Positions 52,881 through 62,022 of a stretch of DNA of 64,000 nucleotides are shown here, one piece after another. Made by a program: the position numbers and the translations under genes. Position 1 is the stretch's first letter. Every line of letters starts with the position of its first letter. Source of the DNA: Paenibacillus kribbensis. GTDB lineage: Bacteria; Bacillota; Bacilli; Paenibacillales; Paenibacillaceae. The stretch covers positions 5,269,501-5,333,500 of the forward strand of contig NZ_CP020028.1 in the NCBI RefSeq assembly GCF_002240415.1. Reading direction: 5' to 3'. The notes under the pieces are model-generated. The model had not been told where the DNA came from. It did no database searches and saw nothing but the letters and a program-made list of their open reading frames with translations.

Positions 52881-54545
52881 TCACCTGTTGAGTATGTCTT
52901 GTATATCTGATTTAAGCACATCGGCCTTCGGTCCGTAAACCGCCTGAACCCCATTGTCTACTTTAATCAAGCCCAGGGCACCCAGCGCTTTCCACGTCTT
53001 TTCGTCTCCGACGGCATCCGTATCTTTCACCGTCACACGCAGACGGGTCATGCAGGCATCCACTTCGACAATGTTCTGCTCTCCCCCAAGCGTCTTGATA
53101 ATATCAGCAGCCAGTTGATTCTGCGTAGAAGCAGCCGCCACACCATCTGTCGCTGTGCTTCCCGCGTTGGAAGCCTCCTGAGACTCCTCATCCGTATAGT
53201 TCCCCAGTCGCCCCGGCGTTGCCATTTGGAATTTGCCAATCATGAAATAAGCGATAAAGTAGGTTGCTACCGCAAACACAATACAGGTCAGCACGAAGTT
53301 GATAATGTCCTGCACCAAGCCTGCTTTGATAGACAACGGCAATCGGGTCAGCAATTCAATCATACCAAACGAATGTAAACGCAAATGTATAATATCGGCC
53401 ATTCCGAACGCAATTCCGGTAAGAATAGCATAAACCACATACAGCAAAGGTGCCACAAACATAAACATGAATTCCAGCGGCTCTGTCACCCCGGTCAAAA
53501 AGACGGCTGCGGCTGCTGAAAAAATCATCGACTTGTACTTGCCGCGCTTATCTTTGTCTACACGGCGATACATAGCCACCGCCAGTCCCATGAGGATTCC
53601 CGCTCCGCCGATCATCTGCCCTACCTTAAAGCGGGCAGGCGTCACGCCTTCCAGCAATTGATTATAGGCTGCCGGATCGGTGCCGTGAAGCACACTCAGG
53701 TCACTCGCCCATGCCAGCCATAACGGGTCTTGCCCGGCCACGACGCTTCCCGCCCCGGAACCCGTGAGTGTCGTGTAAACGCCACCAAGTTGAGTATAGT
53801 TAATGGGAACGGTCAGCATATGATGAAGTCCAAAAGGGATCAACAGTCTTTCCAGTGTACCATAGACAAATGGAGCTACAAAAGGAGCGGACTCACCCGA
53901 GGTCGCGAGCCAAACGCCAAACGAGTTAATCCCTCCCTGGATAAACGGCCAAAAGGCAGACATGATCACACTGACAATAACGGACCAGAAGATGACAACA
54001 AACGGAACGAAGCGCTTGCCGTTAAAAAAGGCCAAAGCATCCGGCAGCTTGCGGTAATTGTAGTATTTGTTATAGACCACTGCCCCGACGAATCCGGAAA
54101 TGATGCCGACAAACACCCCCATATTCAGTGCAGGTGCGCCCAAAATAGAGGTGAAATAGCCGCTGACCGGAATGGTTGCACCAAAGAGGGTTTGGGTGGT
54201 TGCTCCCTCCTGTGTCAGCATCTTCGAGGACACGCCCAAAATCGTCCCTGTTGAAACATTGATGAGGATAAAAGCAATCAAGGCAGCAAAAGCCCCGCCT
54301 GCCCGTTCCTTAGCCCAGGAGCCGCCAATCGCCACAGCAAACAGAATGTGCAAATTATTAATAATGCCCCAACCCAAATTCTCCATAACTCCGCCGACAG
54401 TCAACCAGAAATGGATATCGCCAGCCAACATCGCTACGACTTTACCCAGCGAAATCATAATCCCGGCTGCTGGCATGACAGCGACAACTACAAGCAGTGC
54501 TTTCCCAAGCTTTTGCCAAAAATCAAATGATAGAAGTTTTTTCAT
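52881..54545 (-). CDS. malT: Maltose-type PTS transporter, EIICB
   Basis: A 554-residue membrane protein of the glucose/alpha-glucoside PTS group. The IIC domain begins FDFWQKLGKALLVVVAVMPAAGIM and includes PFGLHHMLTVPINYTQLGG. The IIB domain occupies the last 85 residues with the phosphorylated Cys in VDACMTRLRVTV. There is no IIA domain. Context makes maltose the best substrate, delivered as maltose 6'-phosphate. The ATG follows GAAGGAGC. It is divergent from malR, with a palindromic operator in between, and is cotranscribed with mapP. Confidence 0.87.
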   Translation of the reverse strand: MKKLLSFDFWQKLGKALLVVVAVMPAAGIMISLGKVVAMLAGDIHFWLTVGGVMENLGWGIINNLHILFAVAIGGSWAKERAGGAFAALIAFILINVSTGTILGVSSKMLTQEGATTQTLFGATIPVSGYFTSILGAPALNMGVFVGIISGFVGAVVYNKYYNYRKLPDALAFFNGKRFVPFVVIFWSVIVSVIMSAFWPFIQGGINSFGVWLATSGESAPFVAPFVYGTLERLLIPFGLHHMLTVPINYTQLGGVYTTLTGSGAGSVVAGQDPLWLAWASDLSVLHGTDPAAYNQLLEGVTPARFKVGQMIGGAGILMGLAVAMYRRVDKDKRGKYKSMIFSAAAAVFLTGVTEPLEFMFMFVAPLLYVVYAILTGIAFGMADIIHLRLHSFGMIELLTRLPLSIKAGLVQDIINFVLTCIVFAVATYFIAYFMIGKFQMATPGRLGNYTDEESQEASNAGSTATDGVAAASTQNQLAADIIKTLGGEQNIVEVDACMTRLRVTVKDTDAVGDEKTWKALGALGLIKVDNGVQAVYGPKADVLKSDIQDILNR

Positions 54546-54605
54546 GCTCCTTCAATCTCCATCCCTTATAGTATGTACAGCGTTGTTCGTACCCTATAAA
54601 TATAA

Positions 54606-54619
54606 TGCAATCGGTTGCA
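54606..54619. promoter_or_regulatory. MalR operator upstream of malT
   Basis: TGCAATCGGTTGCA, a near-perfect LacI-type palindrome, about 60 bp upstream of malT in the region shared with malR. It shares GCAA-N-CGGTTGC with the site in the malP promoter. Confidence 0.75.
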
Positions 54620-54788
54620 CGATTATTATAATGATATCGCTTTCTATTGGCAATACCCTAATTCCTGAATATCTCCGCTAATGACGATATGTCGCTCAAA
54701 AAAAGCCGCGAATTTGTTGATTTTCAAGCAATATCGTATGATAGAACATAATATTTCCTGCTTGAGATAGCAAAAGGAGACGAAGACG

Positions 54789-55811
54789 ATGGCAGTAACC
54801 ATCAAAGATGTCGCAAAGCGTGCCAATGTTGCTACTTCCACCGTATCCCGTGTCATTCAAGACAGCCCAAAAATCAGCGAGGCCACCAAGGCACGTGTCC
54901 GCAAGGAAATGAAGGCGCTTGGGTATGAGCCCAATTATTCAGCCCAAAGCCTGGCCAACCGTGTCACACAGTCGATTGGCATTATCATGCCTGAATCGGA
55001 TGTGGCGATCTTTCAAAATCCGTTCTTCCCGGAGAGCCTTCGCGGTATCAGCGAATGGGTAAATGAGCACAACTATACACTGTCGATTATCACTGGAAAA
55101 ACAAGCGATGAGCTGCTATCCCGCGTAAAGCTGATGACGCGGACAGGACGCGTTGACGGCTACATTGTCCTGTATTCCAAGCAAGAAGATAGCGTTGTGG
55201 AGTATCTGCATAAAGAAAAAATACCTTATACCGTCATCGGCAAGCCTCAGCAATTTGTCAGCGAAACCACCCATGTAGACAACGATAATTACCAGGCCGC
55301 CAAGGATGTGGTCTCTTATTTGACCGGACTGAATCATCAGCACATCGCTTATGTGGGCGGAGATCATGAACGCATCGTGAATATCGAAAGACACCGAGGC
55401 TATCAGGATGCGCTAAGAGAGGCCAGCTTGCCTCTACCGGACGAATATGTGGTCAGGGAGCCCTTTGATCTGGAGGATATGCGGACGTTATTGCAGGTTT
55501 CCCCGCCGCCGACCGCCATGATCGTTAACGACGATCTGATAGCCATGGCAGTACAGAAAATGCTTTCTCAGCTCGGTGTGTCCATGCCGGAGCAGCTATC
55601 CATGGTGAGCTTTAATAATTTGATGCTGGCCGAGCTGATGAGCCCCTCGCTTACTTCAGTGGATATCGACATCTTCACGCTTGGTTATCAGGCTGCCAAA
55701 AACCTGATTGAGAAAATCGAAAACCCCAAGGAATTGACCAAACACATCATCGTTCCCCACCGAATCGTAGAACGCAAATCCTGCCAAGCACTGCCATCCC
55801 CTGAGGAATGA
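54789..55811 (+). CDS. malR: LacI-family maltose regulator
   Basis: A 340-residue repressor with the LacI helix-turn-helix (TIKDVAKRANVATSTVSRVIQ), the hinge YSAQSLANRVTQ, and an effector domain ending VDIDIFTLGYQAAKNLIEKIENP. The ATG follows AAAAGGAG. It lies between malT (divergent) and malP (same direction), both of which carry the same operator. It has its own strong terminator, so malP starts from a separate promoter. Confidence 0.9.
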   Translation: MAVTIKDVAKRANVATSTVSRVIQDSPKISEATKARVRKEMKALGYEPNYSAQSLANRVTQSIGIIMPESDVAIFQNPFFPESLRGISEWVNEHNYTLSIITGKTSDELLSRVKLMTRTGRVDGYIVLYSKQEDSVVEYLHKEKIPYTVIGKPQQFVSETTHVDNDNYQAAKDVVSYLTGLNHQHIAYVGGDHERIVNIERHRGYQDALREASLPLPDEYVVREPFDLEDMRTLLQVSPPPTAMIVNDDLIAMAVQKMLSQLGVSMPEQLSMVSFNNLMLAELMSPSLTSVDIDIFTLGYQAAKNLIEKIENPKELTKHIIVPHRIVERKSCQALPSPEE

Positions 55812-55815
55812 GCCC

Positions 55816-55853
55816 AAACTGATTTTATGGACATCCATAGAATCAGTTTTTTT
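55816..55853 (+). terminator. Terminator of malR
   Basis: AAACTGATTTTATGG pairs with CCATAGAATCAGTTT (one mismatch) around a 4-base loop and ends in TTTTTTT. Confidence 0.9.
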
Positions 55854-55856
55854 GCG

Positions 55857-55886
55857 TTGACAGGGCAAACGGTTGCACTATATACT
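55857..55886 (+). promoter_or_regulatory. malP promoter with MalR operator in the spacer
   Basis: TTGACA (55857-55862), an 18-bp spacer and TATACT (55881-55886). The spacer holds GCAAACGGTTGC (55865-55876), matching the operator upstream of malT, so bound MalR would block polymerase directly. The same bases are also an imperfect CcpA cre match. Confidence 0.82.
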
Positions 55887-55950
55887 GAACTCGCTCATAT
55901 ATTGGTTTCATTACAGCAACGATCTCATTTTCCGAGAGGGGTACGCAATC

Positions 55951-58233
55951 ATGGTGTATAACCGATTATTCGACGTAGATAACTGGAAGCTGACAACCCG
56001 CACACTACATACCACACACATGCGATTACAGGAAAGCATCACGTCCATAGGCAACGGATATATGGGAATGCGCGGGAATTTTGAAGAGGCCTATTCAGGC
56101 GATCATCATCAGGGGACTTATATTTCCGGTGTCTGGTTTCCCGACAAGACAAAGGTCGGATGGTGGAAAAACGGCTATCCTGAATATTTTGGCAAGGTCA
56201 TCAATGCGATGAACTTTATCGGCATCAGTCTGATCGTGGATCAGCAGGAGGTGGATTTATTTACTGCGCATGTCAGTGATTTTGTGCAGGAGTTGGACAT
56301 GAAGCAGGGTATCCTGCGGCGGGCCTGCACCGTGAACGGTCAGGTTCGTATCACTACAGAGCGTTTTCTAAGCATTACCACTCGCGAGCTATGCCTGATT
56401 GATTACCGGGTAACGAATATAAGCAAACAGCCTCTCAAGATTGAGCTTGTCCCCTATCTGGACGGCAATATGAAAAATGAGGACAGCAACTACGATGAGG
56501 TTTTCTGGCTGGAGGAGGCGCGTGAGGTTCAAGAGCCATTCATGAGCCTTTCCACAACGACGATCGATAATCCTTTTGGTGTTCCCCGCTTTACCGTAAA
56601 CGCTACCATGGGCATTGTGACCGAGGGACAGGAGCAGCAGACGACGGAGGAAGGCTTTTTGTATGCTGCACGGCACTATCAATACAGCGTCGCTCCCGGT
56701 GACAGCATTCAGCTGCAAAAGATTGTGGCCGTCACCACCTCGCGAGATATGGAAAAGGATGCACTGATCCCACAGGCTGAGCGCATCGCCGTGGAAGCGG
56801 TAAACAAAGGCTACGCATCACTCAAGCAAGAGCATATCGCAGCCTGGGACAGACGCTGGGATAAAGCAGATGTCGAAATCGAGGGAGATGCGGAGGCTCA
56901 GCAGGGGATACGCTTCAACATTTTCCAGCTATTCTCTACGTACTACGGTGAAGATTCACGCCTGAATATCGGACCCAAAGGCTTTACGGGTGAAAAATAT
57001 GGCGGTGCCACCTATTGGGACACAGAAGCGTATGCCGTACCTATGTACCTGGCGCTTGCCGACCCGGATGTGACCCGAAATCTGCTGCTGTACCGCTATC
57101 ATCAACTGGATGGCGCCAAGCATAACGCGGCCCAGCAAGGACTTCGGGGAGCATTGTATCCCATGGTCACCTTTACGGGCGTGGAATGCCATAACGAATG
57201 GGAGATTACCTTCGAGGAAATTCACCGTAACGGGGCCATTGCCTATGCTATTTATAATTACACCAACTATACGGGTGACTCGTCCTATCTTCACCAATAT
57301 GGCATAGATGTACTGGTCGAAATCAGCCGCTTCTGGGCTGACCGGGTCCATTTTTCCAAAAGCCGTCAGCAGTATATGATCCACGGGGTTACCGGGCCGA
57401 ACGAATATGAAAATAACGTGAACAACAACTGGTACACCAATACACTGGCTGCATGGGTTCTGAAATATACGCTATCCGTCTTGCCTCAGATTTCGGCAGA
57501 GAAGCTGCAGCAGTTGGCTGTTGCAGAAGATGAGCTTGGGCATTGGCAGGATATCATCAACCGCATGTATTATCCCTATGATGAGGAGCGGGGAGTCTTC
57601 GTACAGCACGATACCTTTATGGATAAGGATTTGCAGCCTGTATCGTCCCTTGATCCCAGCAACCTGCCACTCAATCAGAAATGGTCATGGGATAAAATCC
57701 TGCGTTCCTGCTTCATCAAGCAGGCCGATGTGCTGCAAGGACTGTACTTCTTCGGCGATCAGTTCACGCTGGAGGAAAAAGCACGCAATTTTGCATTTTA
57801 TGAGCCGATGACCGTTCATGAATCCAGTCTGTCTCCATCCATTCATGCCGTGCTGGCCGCCGAGCTCAAAATGGAGGGAAAAGCAGTCGAGATGTATAAA
57901 CGGACGGCACGTCTGGACCTAGATAACTATAATAACGATACCGAAGACGGACTTCATATCACGTCCATGACAGGAAGCTGGCTGGCGATCGTGCAGGGCT
58001 TTGCCGGGATGAGAACGTATCGTGAAACGTTGAGCTTTTCGCCTTTCCTGCCCCAGGGCTGGAGCAAATATACGTTTAAAATCAATTATCGCGGTCGCTT
58101 GCTAAGTATTCTCGTACAGGAAAATGAAGTCGTCATTACACTGTTGGACGGAGAACCCTTGACGCTGGAGCTGTACGGACAGCCGACACACATCACCAAT
58201 GGGCAACCGTTAATGGCAAGCAATGTTTCATAA
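55951..58233 (+). CDS. malP: Maltose phosphorylase (GH65)
   Basis: A 760-residue GH65 enzyme that splits maltose with phosphate into glucose and beta-glucose 1-phosphate in the cytoplasm. The catalytic acid is Glu485 in [17 protein letters not shown], close to Glu487 of the Lactobacillus brevis enzyme. The (alpha/alpha)6 barrel follows an N-terminal beta-sandwich with [18 protein letters not shown] 55951 follows GAGAGGGG; an ATG 26 codons earlier overlaps the promoter. Trehalose or kojibiose phosphorylases are close relatives, but the PTS/mapP/malR context favours maltose. pgmB follows 23 bp later. Confidence 0.9.
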   Translation: MVYNRLFDVDNWKLTTRTLHTTHMRLQESITSIGNGYMGMRGNFEEAYSGDHHQGTYISGVWFPDKTKVGWWKNGYPEYFGKVINAMNFIGISLIVDQQEVDLFTAHVSDFVQELDMKQGILRRACTVNGQVRITTERFLSITTRELCLIDYRVTNISKQPLKIELVPYLDGNMKNEDSNYDEVFWLEEAREVQEPFMSLSTTTIDNPFGVPRFTVNATMGIVTEGQEQQTTEEGFLYAARHYQYSVAPGDSIQLQKIVAVTTSRDMEKDALIPQAERIAVEAVNKGYASLKQEHIAAWDRRWDKADVEIEGDAEAQQGIRFNIFQLFSTYYGEDSRLNIGPKGFTGEKYGGATYWDTEAYAVPMYLALADPDVTRNLLLYRYHQLDGAKHNAAQQGLRGALYPMVTFTGVECHNEWEITFEEIHRNGAIAYAIYNYTNYTGDSSYLHQYGIDVLVEISRFWADRVHFSKSRQQYMIHGVTGPNEYENNVNNNWYTNTLAAWVLKYTLSVLPQISAEKLQQLAVAEDELGHWQDIINRMYYPYDEERGVFVQHDTFMDKDLQPVSSLDPSNLPLNQKWSWDKILRSCFIKQADVLQGLYFFGDQFTLEEKARNFAFYEPMTVHESSLSPSIHAVLAAELKMEGKAVEMYKRTARLDLDNYNNDTEDGLHITSMTGSWLAIVQGFAGMRTYRETLSFSPFLPQGWSKYTFKINYRGRLLSILVQENEVVITLLDGEPLTLELYGQPTHITNGQPLMASNVS

Positions 58234-58256
58234 ACCAGGAGACAGGGGGAAACCAA

Positions 58257-58934
58257 ATGAAGGCAGTGATTTTTGACCTGGACGGAGTCATTACAGATAC
58301 CGCCGAATATCATTTCCAGGCATGGGGAAGCTTGGCGGCGGCGCTGGGTATTCCTTTTGACCGGGAATTTAATGAGCAGCTAAAAGGGATCAGCCGTACG
58401 GAATCGCTCGACAAAATACTGGCCCGCGGCAATCTGTCCGAGGCGTATACAGACGAAGACAAGCAAGAGCTGGCCACACGAAAAAACGCCGAGTACCAGC
58501 GGCTCATATCGGCTGTAACGCCCTCGGACGTACTGCCGGGCATTAAATCGCTTCTGACAGAGCTTCATGACGCCGGGATCGGCATAGCGCTGGCCTCTGC
58601 CAGCAAAAATGCAGCGTTTATCCTGGATCGGCTGGAGCTGACGCGCTATTTTGACAGTGTTGTGGATGTCACCGCCATTCGGCACGGCAAGCCGGACCCG
58701 GAAATTTTCCTGACCGGAGCTGCCAATCTGGGCGTTCAGCCTGCAGACTGTGTCGGCATAGAGGACGCGCAGGCGGGAATTCAGGCGATCAAGGGTGCCG
58801 GGATGTTTGCGGTTGGTGTAGGAACACCTTCACAAATGCAGGGTGCGGATATCGTGGTGGCCTCCACTGCTGAGCTTTCTTTGAGCATGCTGGAGGAGCA
58901 TTTTTGCGAGTTTACAAAAAGAGGTTCCTTATAG
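58257..58934 (+). CDS. pgmB: Beta-phosphoglucomutase
   Basis: A 225-residue HAD-family mutase that converts beta-glucose 1-phosphate to glucose 6-phosphate. Nucleophile Asp7 and acid/base Asp9 lie in VIFDLDGVITDTAEYHFQAW, the substrate loop is KGISRTESLDKIL, and motifs III/IV are GKPDPEIFL and GIEDAQAG. It completes the phosphorolytic pathway and is cotranscribed with malP, ending at a strong terminator. Confidence 0.94.
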   Translation: MKAVIFDLDGVITDTAEYHFQAWGSLAAALGIPFDREFNEQLKGISRTESLDKILARGNLSEAYTDEDKQELATRKNAEYQRLISAVTPSDVLPGIKSLLTELHDAGIGIALASASKNAAFILDRLELTRYFDSVVDVTAIRHGKPDPEIFLTGAANLGVQPADCVGIEDAQAGIQAIKGAGMFAVGVGTPSQMQGADIVVASTAELSLSMLEEHFCEFTKRGSL

Positions 58935-58952
58935 AATGAATGAATTGGCTGG

Positions 58953-58980
58953 CTGGTGGACCTGTTCCACCAGTTTTTTT
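58953..58980 (+). terminator. Terminator of malP-pgmB
   Basis: CTGGTGGA pairs with TCCACCAG around a 5-base loop, followed by TTTTTTT. Confidence 0.92.
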
Positions 58981-59042
58981 AATTCGTTTATCATACGTAA
59001 ATAAAGCCTTATTGGCTTTGCAATTTCAGCTATTCTAGAACT

Positions 59043-59213
59043 CTAACAGGTACCTGGTCGTACTTCCATAGCATAGCGTTCTTTTGCTATAACCTTGGCA
59101 CGAGAGGTATGAAAAAAACAATACTCACGCTGACCATCCTTGGAATAGGCTCCAGTTGCCTCAAATACGACCCATTCGTTGGGAAAACGTTCTTTAACTT
59201 CTTCCCATCGCAT
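59043..59213 (-). CDS. Short protein with apparent internal deletion
   Basis: A 56-residue protein starting MRWEEVKERFPNEWVVFEA, preceded by GGAGGTG. From memory of the family, proteins with this N-terminus in Bacillus and Paenibacillus are about 90 residues, with a long middle segment before the REYxxxHTSR motif. Here the N-terminal part joins almost directly to REYCFFHTSR (residues 29-38), so about 35-40 residues seem to be missing. The C-terminus also differs. It may be a decayed gene or a short family form; function unknown. Confidence 0.6.
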   Translation of the reverse strand: MRWEEVKERFPNEWVVFEATGAYSKDGQREYCFFHTSRAKVIAKERYAMEVRPGTC

Positions 59214-59341
59214 TTTATACACCTCCCATATTATTAGAAGAACATAATGTATATAACTCGATATTTTATAATGTCATTCGACTTTCATCGTAGCGAACTC
59301 TTCCGGGAATCTAAAGGATAGCGCATTCCTTGCCAAAGCGA

Positions 59342-59428
59342 TTACCTCCTATTCTTGATAGCTTGTGATAGAGCAGCCAGTGATATAACCAGACCGACCA
59401 CAGCGATGATAAGGGTAACAGTTTGCAT
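59342..59428 (-). CDS. 28-residue single-helix membrane peptide
   Basis: A very short gene with AAAGGAGG placed six to seven bases before ATG. The peptide is MQTVTLIIAVVGLVISLAAL followed by the basic tail SQAIKNRR: one membrane helix with a positive C-terminus. This layout is shared by type I toxin peptides and holin-like peptides, and by small membrane regulators. No antisense RNA gene can be shown. The rest of 58981-59620 holds only the neighbouring small gene and a hairpin at 59557-59592. Confidence 0.55.
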   Translation of the reverse strand: MQTVTLIIAVVGLVISLAALSQAIKNRR

Positions 59429-59556
59429 ACTGATGCCTCCTTTATAGTTACTCAAATTTGTAAAATATAATTTACAACGGAGAATGAAGAGGGTAAGATA
59501 AGCATAAGATGATAGGGTGCAGGAAGGGGATTGCTCCCCAACCTTGCTGTTGACTC

Positions 59557-59592
59557 AAGCCTTCTTACGCTGCAACGTAAGGGGCTTTTTAC
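59557..59592 (+). terminator. Hairpin with T-rich tail, transcript unknown
   Basis: AAGCC..CTTACG pairs with CGTAAG..GGCTT (small bulge) and is followed by TTTTACTTTACTTTACT on the plus strand. No plus-strand gene precedes it, so it may end an unrecognised small RNA; on the minus strand it would follow the esterase gene. Confidence 0.45.
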
Positions 59593-59620
59593 TTTACTTT
59601 ACTATACGTATATACTGCCA

Positions 59621-60232
59621 TCAATACGAGATTCCCGCATCCTCACGCAGCCATTGGAGCACATCCCGCTGGTTATCAGGGGAAACACCGTGGTCGGTCG
59701 GGTATGTTTTGAATGTACATTGAGGTGTCCGGGTCTGGAAATACGCTGCCGTCTCATGTCCGATGCTCACCGGAAATACGGAATCATATTCGCCGTGAGA
59801 AATAAATACGGATACATCCTCTGTGCTTTTCAGCGCATATTCTGTCTTCACAAAATCAGGCACATAGCCGTTCAGTGCCACAATTCCCTTCAACTTATTG
59901 CCCAGCGTGAGCGCAAGTGACATGGACAAAATCGCTCCCTGACTGAAACCAAGGAAATACCGTTTGTCAGGATCAACCGGATATTGGCCGGTAGCGTATT
60001 GTACGAACGCCTGAAGCCGTTCAATAGCCCGGTCAAACTGCTCGCGCAGCGGATGACCCAGGCTTTTCAGCTCATAATTCAGCTCATAATATTGAAATCC
60101 TCCGCCCATAGGGATATCTCCACGAATGCCGATAATAATAAACTCCTTCGACAGCGGCTTCACGACTCCGTACATATCCTGCTCATTGGCCCCCTTACCG
60201 TACGCTTGAGAAGAAGGCATGTCAACCCGCAT
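59621..60232 (-). CDS. Alpha/beta-hydrolase, phospholipase/carboxylesterase type
   Basis: A 203-residue serine hydrolase. The catalytic triad is visible: Ser97 in GFSQG, Asp150 in SHGEYDSVFP and His181 in DHGVS. The oxyanion region, usually HGxGxNE, reads YGKGANEQDM at residue 11, so the first strand and the His are missing or altered. The annotated ATG lacks a good ribosome binding site. Just upstream, GAAGGGAG precedes another ATG whose frame (MKSFHAG) stops after seven codons, which suggests a frameshift near 60220. Cytoplasmic esterase of unknown substrate, possibly impaired. Confidence 0.78.
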   Translation of the reverse strand: MRVDMPSSQAYGKGANEQDMYGVVKPLSKEFIIIGIRGDIPMGGGFQYYELNYELKSLGHPLREQFDRAIERLQAFVQYATGQYPVDPDKRYFLGFSQGAILSMSLALTLGNKLKGIVALNGYVPDFVKTEYALKSTEDVSVFISHGEYDSVFPVSIGHETAAYFQTRTPQCTFKTYPTDHGVSPDNQRDVLQWLREDAGISY

Positions 60233-60360
60233 GAAAACTTTTCATCTGCTCCCTTCGCCTCAATTTCCGTGCGTGAACTGATATAATAGAAGAGTTAAGC
60301 TACCATCTAAGCTAGAATCTAAGTTAAAATCGAAACGACTATTTCTCTCTTAGGAGACTA

Positions 60361-62022
60361 ATGCATATGAAACCAACCTATCTTATGGATGATATACAGT
60401 GGCAGCAGCTTATCCAAAACGTCGCTGACCATTTTAATGATGTAACGATCAAACGAGGCTTTCAATATTTTAAGCAAGGAAGGGTAAAGGAATTCGCCAT
60501 GCCTGATGGCGAGCAAATTGCGGCTGTGGTGGATGGAAGCGAGCTCTACGAGGTAGATCTTCACTTGAACGCTTTTGCTGCCAGCAGATGTACGTGTCCG
60601 GTTCATACCAATTGCAAGCATATGATCGCTGTACTGCTGAATTACGCGAATGAGCAGGAACGCTCTGTACATGCATTGGTGAACGCTCGTTCAGCAGGCT
60701 TTACTCGGCTGGCTGCAAAAGCTGACATACGCCCCCCGTCTCCTTCCCGGTCAAGCTTGTCACTAGATCGCAAGGAAGCAACCAGAAACGCACTTACTAA
60801 AACAGCCAGCCGGATACCGGACATGCCCATTTCAGAATGGCATGATCTGTTCGATCAGTGCATCGGCCTCAACCCTGTGAATACTCAAAATTCCCAATTT
60901 GTCCAAAGCGCCCTAGCCTCGATCTATGCTGTGAAGCCGCCGCTTTTACCCGGCATGCAACAGTTATATGGACTGCACGCCCATCTGCGTGTGCTGGAAA
61001 AGCTGGTGCCTCAGTCCTCGATGCCGGGCTACCCCACTCATTCCTACATGGGATATTACACGCAAATTGCCGCAGATGAGCTTAAAGAAGCGATCGAGCG
61101 TGATTTCGAGAGCCCGCTTGCACTATCGGGCGAGCCGAAGCAAGAAGCCCGTATGGCAGAGACCTTGGCCTATTTGCGCCGCAAAATGCTGACAGAATCG
61201 CGTAATGGCACTTATTTTTCAGACGCGTATTATTGGTTTTGGCTCCGCTGGATGCGGCCCGAACGGCCAACTCCCGGCATATATGCAGAGGAATTACAGC
61301 ATTTACAGGCGGCTGAGGAGGAGCTGGGTGCGACTTTGGCACGACTTCCCTGGATGCTGGCCCAAAGCTGGATGCATATTTATCAATCACAGGATGTTGC
61401 GGCTTGGACGCTGCTCCAAGAGGCAGAACAGGCTTTTCCATTGAAAATCTCTTCGAATCAGCTGCTTTTATTTTTACACGCATTGCGTGAAGCCGAAGAC
61501 TGGACGCGTCTCAAGGATGGACTACGGCATATCGGTCCGTTACTTCACAGTCATCGGGACGATCATTTGCAAGATTATATGCATGATTGGAATCTGGTAT
61601 TGCAACACCTTCCAGAAGCAGAAGCGGACATGTGGGATACGCTGGTCAGCATGCTTCCTTTTGCCGGGGGAATGTATGAAGAAACACTGCTTGCCCATGA
61701 AAAATGGCGACAATGGATCGACTATCAGCTAAGTATACGCAGCGAGCCATTGAGTTTTCGCGTAAGCGTTGTGCAGCCCATTGAGAAGAACGCACCGGAG
61801 CTGCTGCTCCCCTTCTATCATCAAGCGGTAGAACGATATGTGCTGGAAAAAAACAGAGCCGGCTATAAAGCAGCGGTCAAGCTATTGAAACGGCTGTTCA
61901 AGCTATACAAGAAAATGAAGCAAGAGCCGCGCTGGGAGCTGTTTTTCACCAACTTCACCAGCCGCCACAGCCGCCTTCGGGCGCTACAGGAGGAACTGCG
62001 GAAAGGGAAATTGTTATCATGA
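60361..62022 (+). CDS. SWIM zinc-finger protein
   Basis: A 553-residue protein with an N-terminal SWIM zinc finger (CTCPVHTNCKH; Cys77, Cys79, Cys85, His87), followed by a long helical region with no enzyme motif. Such proteins are commonly encoded next to bacterial SNF2 helicases and are thought to help DNA or protein binding. AGGAG lies four bases before ATG 60361 and ten before a second ATG two codons later; either may be used. Its stop codon overlaps the start of the helicase gene (ATGA). Confidence 0.88.
   Translation: MHMKPTYLMDDIQWQQLIQNVADHFNDVTIKRGFQYFKQGRVKEFAMPDGEQIAAVVDGSELYEVDLHLNAFAASRCTCPVHTNCKHMIAVLLNYANEQERSVHALVNARSAGFTRLAAKADIRPPSPSRSSLSLDRKEATRNALTKTASRIPDMPISEWHDLFDQCIGLNPVNTQNSQFVQSALASIYAVKPPLLPGMQQLYGLHAHLRVLEKLVPQSSMPGYPTHSYMGYYTQIAADELKEAIERDFESPLALSGEPKQEARMAETLAYLRRKMLTESRNGTYFSDAYYWFWLRWMRPERPTPGIYAEELQHLQAAEEELGATLARLPWMLAQSWMHIYQSQDVAAWTLLQEAEQAFPLKISSNQLLLFLHALREAEDWTRLKDGLRHIGPLLHSHRDDHLQDYMHDWNLVLQHLPEAEADMWDTLVSMLPFAGGMYEETLLAHEKWRQWIDYQLSIRSEPLSFRVSVVQPIEKNAPELLLPFYHQAVERYVLEKNRAGYKAAVKLLKRLFKLYKKMKQEPRWELFFTNFTSRHSRLRALQEELRKGKLLS

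Noticed and set aside
55951..58233. Trehalose or trehalose 6-phosphate phosphorylase
   Set aside because: GH65 relatives are hard to separate by motif, but a mapP-type phosphatase and MalR-type operators in the same locus favour maltose. It remains a weaker alternative.
59440..59600. Riboswitch or T-box leader upstream of a plus-strand gene
   Set aside because: There is a hairpin with a T-rich tail but no T-box or riboswitch core motif, and no plus-strand gene follows until 60361.
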